Assembly (NCBI RefSeq): GCF_000429645.1
Contig: NZ_AUCG01000021.1
Location: 1-64,000, forward strand
Reading direction: 5' to 3'
DNA: 64,000 nucleotides
From: Niveispirillum irakense DSM 11586
GTDB taxonomy: Bacteria; Pseudomonadota; Alphaproteobacteria; Azospirillales; Azospirillaceae
Of this stretch, positions 16,603 through 25,417 are shown piece by piece. The notes beneath the pieces are model-generated. The model did not search any database, had not been told where the DNA came from, and saw only the letters and a list, made by a program, of their open reading frames with translations. The position numbers and the translations under genes were made by a program. How positions within the stretch are numbered: the first letter of the stretch is position 1; the number at the start of each line of letters is the position of its first letter.

Positions 16603-16757
16603 CAGGGACGGATATCAGGCGGGGTGCCCTGATCGCCGGTCGGCATGTGCCCGGTTGAGGTCTTCAACCTGTCCCTGGCACCCGCCGATGCAGCGCCAGC
16701 CGCCGCACCCCTGCCACGCACCCGCATCATGGCCCCTAAGGGCCGGACGGGACGGGC

Positions 16758-17165
16758 ATGACAGATCAGACACAAGATGAAATGGCACTGGCAAGGCCCC
16801 TGGTGGCGGTGTGCCGGTCCTGCCGCGGTACCCCGGCCGAAGCCCAGGGCGAGCCTGTGCCTGTCGAGTGCCGGCCAGGTGCCCGCCTTGCCACTGCGCT
16901 GACAGAAGCGACACCCCATGACGTGCGGGTGCTGGTGGTGGATTGCCTGGGCAACTGCAATCGCGGGCCCAGCGCCACGCTGCAATGCCAGGGCCGCTGG
17001 CAATATCTGTTCGGGGAGATCAACCCCGACACCGGGGCTGAGGACCTGCTGGCCGCCGCCCGCCTGCTGGCCGTGTCAGAGGATGGGCTGCTGCCCTGGC
17101 GCACCCGGCCACCGGCCTTGAAAAAGGGCCTGATCGCCCGCCTTCCCCCTTTCCCCGCCGTTTGA
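16758..17165 (+). CDS. DUF1636 metal-binding protein of the cob operon
   Basis: A 135-residue protein with the DUF1636 layout: an N-terminal C-x2-C in AVCRSCRGTP and a C-x3-C in VLVVDCLGNCNRGPSATLQ, a thioredoxin-like ferredoxin arrangement expected to hold a metal or 2Fe-2S cluster. Genes of this family recur in cobalamin clusters but their biochemical role has not been established; cobalt handling or electron supply are guesses. It is the first gene after the cobalamin riboswitch and sits 16 bp before cobW, so it should be B12-repressed. Confidence 0.85.
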   Translation: MTDQTQDEMALARPLVAVCRSCRGTPAEAQGEPVPVECRPGARLATALTEATPHDVRVLVVDCLGNCNRGPSATLQCQGRWQYLFGEINPDTGAEDLLAAARLLAVSEDGLLPWRTRPPALKKGLIARLPPFPAV

Positions 17166-17181
17166 TGAAAGAGCCTTTGTC

Positions 17182-18213
17182 ATGACCTCGCTTGCCAAGG
17201 TGCCCTGCACCATCATCACCGGCTTCCTGGGTGCCGGGAAAACCACGCTGGTCCGCAACCTGCTGCAACAGGCCGGTGGCCGCCGGCTGGCCGTGATCGT
17301 CAATGAATTTGGCGATGTCGGCGTGGATGGCGCCCTTTTGCAGGGCTGCGGCGACGCCGCCTGCCCGGATGAGAATATCGTGGAACTGGCCAATGGCTGC
17401 CTGTGCTGCACCGTGGCCGATGATTTCGCCCCCACCATCGACGCGCTGCTGTCCCGCCAGCCCGCCATTGAGCATATCCTGATTGAAACCAGCGGCCTGG
17501 CCCTGCCCAAGCCGCTGGTCCAGGCCTTCAACTGGCCCGCTATCCGCAGCAAGGTGACGGTGGATGCCGTTATCGCCGTGGTGGATGGCGCCGCCCTGGC
17601 CGATGGGCAGGTGGCCGGCGATCTGGCGGCCCTGGATCGGCAGCGCGCAGCAGACCCGGCCCTGGACCATGACAACCCGCTGGAAGAAGTGTTCACCGAC
17701 CAGATTGCGTGCGCCGATCTGGTGGTGCTGACCAAGGATGACCTGCTGGATGATGCAGGCCGCGCCCGTGCCCGCGCCGCCGTCACAGCCGCCATGCCGT
17801 CCGGCATCGGCCTGATCCCGGCCATTGACGGCAAGGTGGCTCCGGAACTGCTGCTGGGCCTGGGCCTTGCAGCGGAAGATGCCATTGAAGGCCGCCGCAC
17901 CCTGCATGATGCGGAAGAAGACCATGACCATGATGATTTTGACAGCATCGTCGTGACCCTGCCGCCGCTGGCCGACCCCGCCATCCTGGCCGATCGCGTG
18001 GCCCAGGTGGCACGCGAGCATGGCATCCTGCGCGTCAAAGGCCATGTGGCCGTTGCCGGCAAGCCGATGCGGCTGACCGTGCAGGCCGTGGGCAGCCGGC
18101 TGAACCAGTATTTCGACCGGCCCTGGGGCGGGCAGGAACCGGCCGGGCGGCTGGTCGCCATTGGGCTGAAGGGGTTTGATCAGGCGGCTGTGGCCGCCAT
18201 CCTGGCCGGTTGA
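17182..18213 (+). CDS. cobW: CobW-type G3E GTPase, cobalamin-linked metal chaperone
   Basis: A 343-residue SIMIBI GTPase. Walker A is GFLGAGKTT at residues 14-22, the metal-binding CxCC motif lies in ELANGCLCCTVAD, switch residues are in HILIETSGLALPKPLV, and the guanine-specificity motif is VVLTKDDLL. A short acidic/His stretch (EEDHDHDDFD) and the C-terminal CobW_C domain (GILRVKGHVAVAGKP) complete it. CobW is thought to supply cobalt to the CobN-containing chelatase, whose gene follows at once. The cobN start lies 11 nt after the cobW stop. Confidence 0.95.
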   Translation: MTSLAKVPCTIITGFLGAGKTTLVRNLLQQAGGRRLAVIVNEFGDVGVDGALLQGCGDAACPDENIVELANGCLCCTVADDFAPTIDALLSRQPAIEHILIETSGLALPKPLVQAFNWPAIRSKVTVDAVIAVVDGAALADGQVAGDLAALDRQRAADPALDHDNPLEEVFTDQIACADLVVLTKDDLLDDAGRARARAAVTAAMPSGIGLIPAIDGKVAPELLLGLGLAAEDAIEGRRTLHDAEEDHDHDDFDSIVVTLPPLADPAILADRVAQVAREHGILRVKGHVAVAGKPMRLTVQAVGSRLNQYFDRPWGGQEPAGRLVAIGLKGFDQAAVAAILAG

Positions 18214-18223
18214 GCCTGCCCCC

Positions 18224-21200
18224 ATGCACCTGCTTGCCACCGGCACGGCCCTTCTGGATGAGCAATCGGCGGCAGTCGATATTGCCCAGCCGGTGGCAGA
18301 CGTGCTGGTCCTGTCCTTTTCCGACAGTGATCTGAACGCGCTGGGTGCGGCCCATGCCGCATCTGGTGCCGCGTGGCGGCTGGGCATGGTCAATCTGCGC
18401 GCGCTGGCGCACCCGATGTCGGTCGATCTGTGGCTGGACCGCACGGCCCGCCACGCCAAACTGATCGTGGCGCGGGTGCTGGGCGGGCTGGACTGGTGGC
18501 GCTATGGCGCGGAAAGTCTGGCCGCATTGGCACGGCAGAAGGGCATTCCGCTGGCTTTGCTGCCGGGGGAAGATCGCGACGATCCCAGGCTTGCAGCGCT
18601 TTCCACCCTGCCGGTGGCGGAGGGGGCGGCGTTGCTGGCCCTGTTCCGCGCTGGCGGGGCCACCAATGCCGCCGGGCTGGTGGTGGGGCTGGGGGGGCTG
18701 CTGGCCGGTGACGGGGCGGCGATACCGCCTGCGCAGACCTTGCCGATGGTCGGGCTTTATCGCCGGGACGGGCGGGGCGCTGCCGGGCATATCGCCCTTC
18801 TGCTCTACCGGTCGCAGGTCATGGCCGGCGATGTCGCGGCGGTGGATGCGCTGATCGACGGGTTGGTGGCCGCCGATATTGCCGTCACCGCGCTTTACGT
18901 GCCCAGCCTGAAGGCGGGGGGGCTGACGCGGGATCTGGCCCCTTACGACGACGGAACGGTCGATCTGGTGGTGACGCTGACCGCCTTTGGCGGCGGTGCC
19001 GACCTGCCCTTTGGCGATGCGCCCCTGCTGCATCTGGCTCAGGCCACCACCATGCGCGATGCCTGGGCGGCAGGTGATCGCGGGCTGGGACCGGCTGATC
19101 TGGCCATGCATGTCGTGCTGCCGGAAATTGACGGGCGGGTGCTGGCCGGGGCCATCGCCTTCAAGCAGGCAAGCGATGCCACCGCCGTGGCCGGCTGCCG
19201 CCCGGAACTGGCATTGCTGGAACGGGCTATCGCCCGGCTGCGGGGCTGGCTGCGCCTGCGCCGCACCACGCGGGACGGGCGGCGGCTGGCCCTGCTGCTG
19301 CCGGATTATCCCGGTGCCGGCGGGCGGGAAGCCTATGCCGTGGGGCTGGATGTGCCGGCCAGCCTGCGCCACATCATCACCCTGCTGGGGGATGAGGGTT
19401 ATGACACCTGCCCGCTGCCCGCCACCGACCGCGCCCTGCTGGATGCCATCATCGCCGGGGACACGGATGCCCGCCTGCCCTTGGCAGCATATCGGCAATG
19501 GCAGGCCGCCCATCCGGACGCTGCCGCAAAGATGGAAGCGGCCTGGGGCCCGGCGGAAGATGATCCCACCTTCCGCGATGGGCATTTCCATTTCCGCGCC
19601 ACGGCCTGCGGCCCACACTGGCTGGCCCTGCCGCCGGAGCGGGGCCGCCATGACCAGCGCCGGGCGGATTATCATGATGTCACCCTACCGCCGCGCCATG
19701 GGTTGATGGCCTTTTGCCATTGGCTGCAAAGCCAGGGGCTGCACGCGCTGGTGCATCTGGGCGCCCATGGCACGCTGGAATGGCTGCCGGGCAAGGCCGT
19801 GGCGCTGACGCCGGATTGTTTCCCGGAACTGGCGGTGGATGCGCTGCCCGTCCTCTACCCTTTCATCATCACCAATCCGGGGGAAGCGGCACAGGCCAAG
19901 CGGCGGCTGGGGGCAGTGACGCCGGGCCATTTGCCCCCGCCCCTGGCGGAAGGGGCACTGACCGGGCCATTGGCCGCCCTGGAACGGCTGGTGGATGAAT
20001 TTGCCCAGGCCGATGGCGTAGACCCACGCCGCCGCAACCGGCTGGCCGCCCTGATTGTGGAGGAAGCGCAGGCCCAGGGCCTGCTGACGGAATGCGGTGC
20101 CCCCGCCGATGCCGATACGGATGAAACCCTGCGCCATATTGATGCCTGGCTGTGCGATATCAAGGATCTGGCGCTGCAGGACGGGCTGCATATCTACGGG
20201 CAGGCCCCGCCGGATGCAGCACCCGACATCGTGGCCAGTGCCAGGGGGGAAGCCTTGGGGCTGCTGACCGCCCTGGACGGGCGGCGGCTGGCCCCCGGCC
20301 CGGCGGGGGCCCCGGCACGCGGGCGGCGTGACGTGCTGCCCACCGGGCGCAACCTTTTCACCAGCGACCCGCGCACCCTGCCCACACAGACCGCGTTCGA
20401 TCTAGGCCGCCGCGCGGCTGACGCCGTGATCCGCCAGCATATCCAGGAAACGGGCGACATGCCGCGCCATCTGGTGCTGGACCTGTGGGGCAGCGCCGGC
20501 CTGCGCACCGGGGGGGAGGAAGTAGCCCAGGCCCTTGCCTTCCTGGGCTGCAAACCCTTGTGGGAGGCGGCCACCGGACGGGTGCGGGGGGTGGAAATCC
20601 TGCCGCCAGCCGTGCTGGACTGGCCGCGCGTGGATGTGACGCTGCGGGTATCCGGCCTGTTCCGCGACCTGTTCCCCGCCCAGATTGCCCTGCTGGACAG
20701 TGCCATCCAGGCGGTGGCGGAACGGGATGAATCCGACGGTGACAATCCCCTGGCCGCTGCCCGGCGGGCAGGCGATGGCATGTTACGCCTGTTCAGTTGC
20801 GCGCCCGGTCGCTATGGCAGCGGCATCGACGGTATGCTGGCCGATGCAGATACCGATGATGCCGAGCTGGCGGCAGCCTATCTGGAGGCCGCAGGCTTCG
20901 CGCTGAAGGCCGATGGCGCGATGGTGCCGGCCCCCGGTGCCTTTGCCCGGCAGGTGGCCGCCGCCGACCTGCTGGTCCATAGCGCTGACGATCCGCACCG
21001 GGATCTGTTGCAGGGCGGGGCCGACGCTGCCTTTATTGGTGGCTTTGCCCTGGCAGCACCGGATGCGCGGCTGGTGGTGCTGGACACAACCCGCCCCGAC
21101 AAGCCTCAACCCCGGCCCCTGGGGGCCGCCCTGGCCCGCATCGTGCGTGGCCGTGCCGCCCATCCCCGCCATGTCGCCGCCCTGATGCGCCACGGCCCGC

Positions 21201-21466
21201 GCGGGGGCGCTGAAATGGCGGAGGCGGTGGACCGACTGGCCGATTTCGCCCGCGCCACCCGTGCAGTGGACAGCCATCTGTTTGACCTGCTGTTCAACGC
21301 CTATCTGGCCGACACGGACGTGGCCGCCTTTCTGGAACGGGAGAATCCCGATGCCGGGAAAGCGATGGCGCAGCGGCTGGACGGCTTACGCCAGACCGGT
21401 CTCTGGCAGTGCCGCCGCAATGACCTGTCGCCCCTGACCCGCTGGCTGGAAAGGGAAAGCGCATGA
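18224..21466 (+). CDS. cobN: Cobaltochelatase subunit CobN
   Basis: A 1080-residue protein, the large subunit of the ATP-dependent aerobic cobaltochelatase that inserts Co2+ into hydrogenobyrinic acid a,c-diamide. Family signatures are LVHLGAHGTLEWLPGKAVAL, PFIITNPGEAAQAKRR, HLVLDLWGSAGLRTGGEEVAQAL and a C-terminal region with LLFNAYLADTDVAAFLE. It is on the short side for CobN but collinear to the end. The start MHLLATGTALLDE is the family N terminus; the upstream in-frame ATG overlaps cobW. The partner subunits CobS and CobT are not in the window. Overlaps cobG by 4 nt (ATGA). Confidence 0.95.
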   Translation: MHLLATGTALLDEQSAAVDIAQPVADVLVLSFSDSDLNALGAAHAASGAAWRLGMVNLRALAHPMSVDLWLDRTARHAKLIVARVLGGLDWWRYGAESLAALARQKGIPLALLPGEDRDDPRLAALSTLPVAEGAALLALFRAGGATNAAGLVVGLGGLLAGDGAAIPPAQTLPMVGLYRRDGRGAAGHIALLLYRSQVMAGDVAAVDALIDGLVAADIAVTALYVPSLKAGGLTRDLAPYDDGTVDLVVTLTAFGGGADLPFGDAPLLHLAQATTMRDAWAAGDRGLGPADLAMHVVLPEIDGRVLAGAIAFKQASDATAVAGCRPELALLERAIARLRGWLRLRRTTRDGRRLALLLPDYPGAGGREAYAVGLDVPASLRHIITLLGDEGYDTCPLPATDRALLDAIIAGDTDARLPLAAYRQWQAAHPDAAAKMEAAWGPAEDDPTFRDGHFHFRATACGPHWLALPPERGRHDQRRADYHDVTLPPRHGLMAFCHWLQSQGLHALVHLGAHGTLEWLPGKAVALTPDCFPELAVDALPVLYPFIITNPGEAAQAKRRLGAVTPGHLPPPLAEGALTGPLAALERLVDEFAQADGVDPRRRNRLAALIVEEAQAQGLLTECGAPADADTDETLRHIDAWLCDIKDLALQDGLHIYGQAPPDAAPDIVASARGEALGLLTALDGRRLAPGPAGAPARGRRDVLPTGRNLFTSDPRTLPTQTAFDLGRRAADAVIRQHIQETGDMPRHLVLDLWGSAGLRTGGEEVAQALAFLGCKPLWEAATGRVRGVEILPPAVLDWPRVDVTLRVSGLFRDLFPAQIALLDSAIQAVAERDESDGDNPLAAARRAGDGMLRLFSCAPGRYGSGIDGMLADADTDDAELAAAYLEAAGFALKADGAMVPAPGAFARQVAAADLLVHSADDPHRDLLQGGADAAFIGGFALAAPDARLVVLDTTRPDKPQPRPLGAALARIVRGRAAHPRHVAALMRHGPRGGAEMAEAVDRLADFARATRAVDSHLFDLLFNAYLADTDVAAFLERENPDAGKAMAQRLDGLRQTGLWQCRRNDLSPLTRWLERESA

Positions 21467-22557
21467 GCCTCTATCAGCCCCGTGGGGAGTGCCCCACCCT
21501 GTCCCAGCCCATGGCAACGGGCGATGGGCTGCTGCTGCGCCTGACACCCATCGCCCCGCTGGATAAATCAGCCTGGACCGTGCTGGCGGATTTTGCCGCA
21601 CAGCATGGCAATGGGTTGCTGGACCTGACGCTGCGCGGCGGCATCCAGGTCCGGGGCCTGTCCGCCCAAGGGGCCGCCCTGGCGCCGGAAACCCTGCCCG
21701 CCGCCGGTTTTGCCGAACAAAGCCCCGTGCTGGCGACCGACCCGCTGGGCCTGGACGACCCGCACGCCTGGGGCGATAGCCACGCGCTAGCGGCAAGTGT
21801 CGCCCCCCACCTGCCCGGCCTGCCGCCGGGCCTGCCAGCCAAGGTAACCCTGGCGCTGGACGCTGCCGGGCGGCTGGATGATCTGGCCGCCGACCTGCGC
21901 CTGCGCTGGGTGGAAAAAGACCGGGTTCGGCTGGCGGTGGGGCCGTCCTGGGTGGCGGAAGACACCGCCGATCAGATTGCAGCCCAAGCGCTGGACTGGC
22001 TGCGCCGTCTGGCAAAGGCCGGCAGCCGCGCCGTCCCCCTGGCACCATCCCCCACCCTACCGGCCCCGCCGTCGGGCACAGCTTTGCCGCTGGGGCCGGT
22101 GACGGGCAGCATCGCGCTGGCGGCCCCTGCCTTTGGCGCGCTGACGGTGGCGGAACTGCGCGCCGTGCTGGCCCTGCCGGGGCTGGTGCGCCTGCGCCCG
22201 GCGGCAGGGCGGCGGCTGACGCTGTGGTTTGCGGCAACGGTGCCATCGCAATGGCCGGATTTCCTGGCCGTGGACGGGAACGATCCACGCCTTGGTATCA
22301 GCGCCTGTATTGGCGCGCCGGGCTGTGCCGCTGCCTTGCAGGCCACGCGGACGCTGGCCCAGACCCTGGCTGCAACCGATGCCGCCCTGGGGTCGCTGCA
22401 CCTGTCGGGCTGTGTGAAAGCCTGTGGCGCACCACGCGATGGCACCGCGCACGCCGCCGCCACGCCCACGGGATGGGCCATCACCAATGATCATGACGGG
22501 CGGCTGCGCGCCGCCCTTGCCTTGCGGGGGGAGAAGGCCGATGGCCTATGCGTATGA
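21463..22557 (+). CDS. cobG: Precorrin-3B synthase CobG
   Basis: A 364-residue siroheme/4Fe-4S-type monooxygenase related to nitrite and sulfite reductases. It hydroxylates C20 of precorrin-3A with O2 and forms the gamma-lactone of precorrin-3B, the defining aerobic step. Visible are the N-terminal ferrodoxin-like half (MATGDGLLLRLTP, LLDLTLRGGIQVRGL) and the cluster cysteines in GISACIGAPGCAAAL and LHLSGCVKACGAPRDG. The presence of CobG rather than CobZ fixes this as the Pseudomonas denitrificans-type oxygen-dependent route. It starts inside the end of cobN and overlaps cobH by 17 nt. Confidence 0.93.
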   Translation: MSLYQPRGECPTLSQPMATGDGLLLRLTPIAPLDKSAWTVLADFAAQHGNGLLDLTLRGGIQVRGLSAQGAALAPETLPAAGFAEQSPVLATDPLGLDDPHAWGDSHALAASVAPHLPGLPPGLPAKVTLALDAAGRLDDLAADLRLRWVEKDRVRLAVGPSWVAEDTADQIAAQALDWLRRLAKAGSRAVPLAPSPTLPAPPSGTALPLGPVTGSIALAAPAFGALTVAELRAVLALPGLVRLRPAAGRRLTLWFAATVPSQWPDFLAVDGNDPRLGISACIGAPGCAAALQATRTLAQTLAATDAALGSLHLSGCVKACGAPRDGTAHAAATPTGWAITNDHDGRLRAALALRGEKADGLCV

Positions 22558-23170
22558 GAAGGAGGGGGCGGCGATCTACCGCCAGTCCTTCGCCATCATC
22601 CGGGCGGAGGCGGACCTGTCCGCCTTCACCGAGCCTGAGGCCGAAGTAGCCGTGCGGATGATCCATGCCAGCGGTCTGGTGGCCGCCGCCCACGACATCG
22701 CCTTTGCCCCCGGTGCCGTACTGGCCGCAGCCCAAGCCCTGCGCCGGGGGGCACCCATCCTGTGCGATGCGATGATGGTGGACCATGGCATCACCCGCGC
22801 CCGGCTGCCCGCCGGCAACAAGGTGCTGTGCCACCTGCACCATGGCGAGGTGCCCGCCCTGGCCCAGCGGCTGGGCACCACCCGGTCCGCTGCGGCGCTG
22901 GAACTGTGGCGTCCTGACCTGGAAGGGGCCGTGATCGCCATCGGCAATGCGCCGACCGCGCTTTTCCACCTGCTGGAAATGCTGGAACAGGGGGCCCCGA
23001 AGCCCGCCGCCATTATCGGCATGCCCGTGGGCTTTGTCGGTGCCATGGAATCCAAACAGGCTTTGGCCGAACATCCCCTGGCCCTGCCCTGGCTGACCGT
23101 GCGGGGCCGGCTGGGGGGCAGCGCCATGACGGCGGCCTGTATCAACGCGCTGGCGGGATTGGCAGCATGA
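22541..23170 (+). CDS. cobH: Precorrin-8X methylmutase CobH
   Basis: A 209-residue enzyme that migrates the C11 methyl group to C12, turning precorrin-8X into hydrogenobyrinic acid. It shows the conserved IYRQSFAIIRAEAD, RMIHASG (catalytic histidine), CDAMMVDHGITR, AIGNAPTALFHLLEML and GMPVGFVGAMESKQAL motifs. The start MAYAYEKEGAAIYR overlaps the end of cobG; RBS-like GGGGGGAGAAGG lies before it inside cobG. Overlaps cobI by 4 nt. Confidence 0.96.
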   Translation: MAYAYEKEGAAIYRQSFAIIRAEADLSAFTEPEAEVAVRMIHASGLVAAAHDIAFAPGAVLAAAQALRRGAPILCDAMMVDHGITRARLPAGNKVLCHLHHGEVPALAQRLGTTRSAAALELWRPDLEGAVIAIGNAPTALFHLLEMLEQGAPKPAAIIGMPVGFVGAMESKQALAEHPLALPWLTVRGRLGGSAMTAACINALAGLAA

Positions 23171-23895
23171 GCGGACGGCTTTACGGCGTGGGCACCGGCC
23201 CCGGTGACCCGGAATTGATGACCGTCAAGGCCGTCCGCCTGCTGCGGGAAGCGCCAGTGGTGGCACGCTTCTGCAAGGCCGGGCGGCTGGGCAATGCCGG
23301 CACCACGGTGGCGGACCTGCTGCGCGCCGATGTGGTGATGGAAGAGCTGGCATATCCGGTGACAACGGAACTGCCCTGCGGCAGCCCGGAATATCGCGAT
23401 GCCATCACCGGCTTTTACGAGGAAGCGGCCAGCCGTCTGGCCGTGCATCTGGCCGCCGGGCGCGATGTGGTGGTGCTGTCGGAAGGCGACCCGCTTTTCT
23501 ACGGTTCCTACATGCACCTGCACCGGCGGCTGGCCCCGCGCTTTGGCGCAGAGGTGGTGCCCGGCGTCACCGGCATGGCCGCCTGCTGGGCTGCCGCCGG
23601 TGTGCCCATCGCCCAGGGCGATGATATGCTGGCCGTGCTGCCCGGCACGCTGGACCAGGACAAGCTGGCGGAACGGCTGGCCCTGGCCGATGCCGCCGTG
23701 ATCATGAAAGTGGGGGGCAACCTGCCCAAGATCCGCCGTGCGCTGGAACAGGCGGGCCGGCTGGGCGAGGCACTTTATGTGGAACGCGCCAGCCAGCCCG
23801 GCCAGAAGGTGATGGCCCTGGCCGCACGTGACCCCGCCCTGCCCGCCCCCTATTTCTCCATCATCCTGGTGCCGGGCTGGCGGGGGCTGTCATGA
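23167..23895 (+). CDS. cobI: Precorrin-2 C20-methyltransferase CobI
   Basis: A 242-residue tetrapyrrole methylase. The N-terminal GVGTGPGDPELMTVKAVRLL, the VVLSEGDPLFYGSYMHL loop and the PGVTGMAACWAAAGVP segment are the SAM/substrate signatures of the C20 enzyme, which makes precorrin-3A. The C-terminal half carries ALYVERASQPGQKVM. It overlaps cobH and cobJ by 4 nt each, so the three are translationally coupled. Confidence 0.96.
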   Translation: MSGRLYGVGTGPGDPELMTVKAVRLLREAPVVARFCKAGRLGNAGTTVADLLRADVVMEELAYPVTTELPCGSPEYRDAITGFYEEAASRLAVHLAAGRDVVVLSEGDPLFYGSYMHLHRRLAPRFGAEVVPGVTGMAACWAAAGVPIAQGDDMLAVLPGTLDQDKLAERLALADAAVIMKVGGNLPKIRRALEQAGRLGEALYVERASQPGQKVMALAARDPALPAPYFSIILVPGWRGLS

Positions 23896-24650
23896 CGGGA
23901 CGCTTGACCATCATCGGGCTGGGCCCCGGCCCTGACCGGCAGATCACGCCGGAAGCCAAAGCCGCCCTGGCCGAAGCAAAATGGCTGCTGGGCTATGGCC
24001 CCTATCTGAACCGGCTGACACCCGGCCCCGGCCAAACCATCCTGCCCACCGACAACCGGGAGGAAGCGGCCCGCGCCGCCCAGGCGCTGGACCTGACGGC
24101 ACAGGGCGAGACTGTCGCCATGGTGACCGGCGGCGATCCCGGCGTGTTCGCCATGGCAGCGGCTGTGGTGGAGCAGGTGGAACAGGGCCCGCCCGCATGG
24201 CGGGCACTGGATATCCAGGTGATCCCCGGTATCACCGCCATGCTGGCCGTGGCGGCGCGGGTGGGGGCACCGCTGGGGCATGATTTCTGCGCCCTGTCCC
24301 TGTCAGACAATCTGAAGCCCTGGCCCGTGGTGGAACGGCGCCTGCGCGCGGCGGCGGAAGGCGGCTTTGTCATCGCCCTGTACAATCCCCGCTCCAAGGC
24401 CCGGCCCTGGCAGATGGAAGCCGCCTTCACCCTGCTGCGCACGCTGCTGCCCGGTACGGTACCGGTGATTTTCGGTCGCGCCGTTGGCCGGCCCGATGAA
24501 AATCTGGTCTTCACCGATCTGGCCCGCGCCGATGCAACCCAGGTGGATATGTCCACCTGCGTGCTGATCGGCAGTGACCAGACAAAGCTGGTGGAACGGC
24601 CAGGGCGGGAACCCCTGGTCTATACCCCGCGCAGCATCGCCGCGTCATGA
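23892..24650 (+). CDS. cobJ: Precorrin-3B C17-methyltransferase CobJ
   Basis: A 252-residue tetrapyrrole methylase that methylates C17 and drives ring contraction to precorrin-4. Landmarks are IIGLGPGPDRQITPEAKAAL, WLLGYGPYLNRL, VAMVTGGDPGVFAMA, VIPGITAMLAVAARVGAPLGHDFCAL and the ALYNPRSKARPWQ region. Its 3' end overlaps the 3' end of the opposite-strand cobK by 31 nt. Confidence 0.96.
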   Translation: MTGRLTIIGLGPGPDRQITPEAKAALAEAKWLLGYGPYLNRLTPGPGQTILPTDNREEAARAAQALDLTAQGETVAMVTGGDPGVFAMAAAVVEQVEQGPPAWRALDIQVIPGITAMLAVAARVGAPLGHDFCALSLSDNLKPWPVVERRLRAAAEGGFVIALYNPRSKARPWQMEAAFTLLRTLLPGTVPVIFGRAVGRPDENLVFTDLARADATQVDMSTCVLIGSDQTKLVERPGREPLVYTPRSIAAS

Positions 24651-25417
24651 TCGTCAGTCCCCAAGCCCAGCAGGGTCAGCAGACCCGGCACATCGCTTGC
24701 CAGCAGGCCGGCCGGCTTGTGCGGTCGCTGCACCATGATCACGGGCAGGCCCAGCCGGCGGGCGGCGTCGATCTTGGCCGCGGCACCATCGCCGCCGCTA
24801 TTCTTGGACAGGATGATGTCGATCCGGGCGCGAGTCAGCAGGTCGATCTCGGCGGCCAGATCAAACGGCCCGCGATCCAGCAGCGTTTCCAGATGCGGCA
24901 GGGGCAGCGGCGGGTCAATCGGGTCCACCGACCGGATCAGATAATGGTGCCAGGGGGCCGCCAGCAGGGGTGCCACCTCCTGCCGGCCAAGGGTGACGAA
25001 GATACGGGCAGGCTTATCGCCCAGCGCCGCCACACCGGCGGGAATGTCCGCCACCTCCACCCATTCATCCCCCGCCTGACGGGCCCAGCCGGGCCGGTGC
25101 AGGGAATAAAGCGGGATGCCGGTGGCTTGCGCGGCGGCTGCGGCATTGGCGGAAATCCGCGCCGCGTAGGGGTGCGTGGCATCCACCAGCGCCTGGAAAC
25201 CGCCCTGGCGCAGATAATCAGCCAACCCCGACGCCCCGCCAAAGCCACCAATGCGCACAGGCACCGGCAGCGGTCGGGGCGATTGGGTGCGCCCGGCCAG
25301 CGACAATTCCACCCGCAGGTCCACCCGCAGGCCCGACATCCGCGCCAACGCCTCTGCCAGACGCCGCGCCTCCATGGTGCCGCCCAGGATCAGGATGGAA
25401 GAAGGGGGGACGGGCAA
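24620..25417 (-). CDS. cobK: Precorrin-6A reductase CobK (opposite-strand gene inside the cob run)
   Basis: A 265-residue NADPH-dependent reductase converting precorrin-6A to dihydroprecorrin-6A (6B). Signatures are the N-terminal ILILGGTMEARRLAEAL, LVDATHPYAARISANAAAA, and IILSKNSGGDGAAAKIDAARRLGLPVIMVQRP. The likely start is a TTG at 25417 (protein MPVPPSSILILGG) with AAGGATAA upstream; the only internal ATG would remove the nucleotide-binding strand. It is read against all its neighbours: it overlaps cobJ tail-to-tail by 31 nt and its first base is shared with the first base of cobL head-to-head. It must have its own promoter inside cobL, or be expressed poorly against the operon transcript. 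Confidence 0.93.
   Translation of the reverse strand: MPVPPSSILILGGTMEARRLAEALARMSGLRVDLRVELSLAGRTQSPRPLPVPVRIGGFGGASGLADYLRQGGFQALVDATHPYAARISANAAAAAQATGIPLYSLHRPGWARQAGDEWVEVADIPAGVAALGDKPARIFVTLGRQEVAPLLAAPWHHYLIRSVDPIDPPLPLPHLETLLDRGPFDLAAEIDLLTRARIDIILSKNSGGDGAAAKIDAARRLGLPVIMVQRPHKPAGLLASDVPGLLTLLGLGTDDHDAAMLRGV

Noticed and set aside
16141-16632. Open frames across the two riboswitches
   Set aside because: The sequence matches cobalamin aptamer conservation base by base on both strands; protein readings are Arg/Gly/Pro-rich noise.
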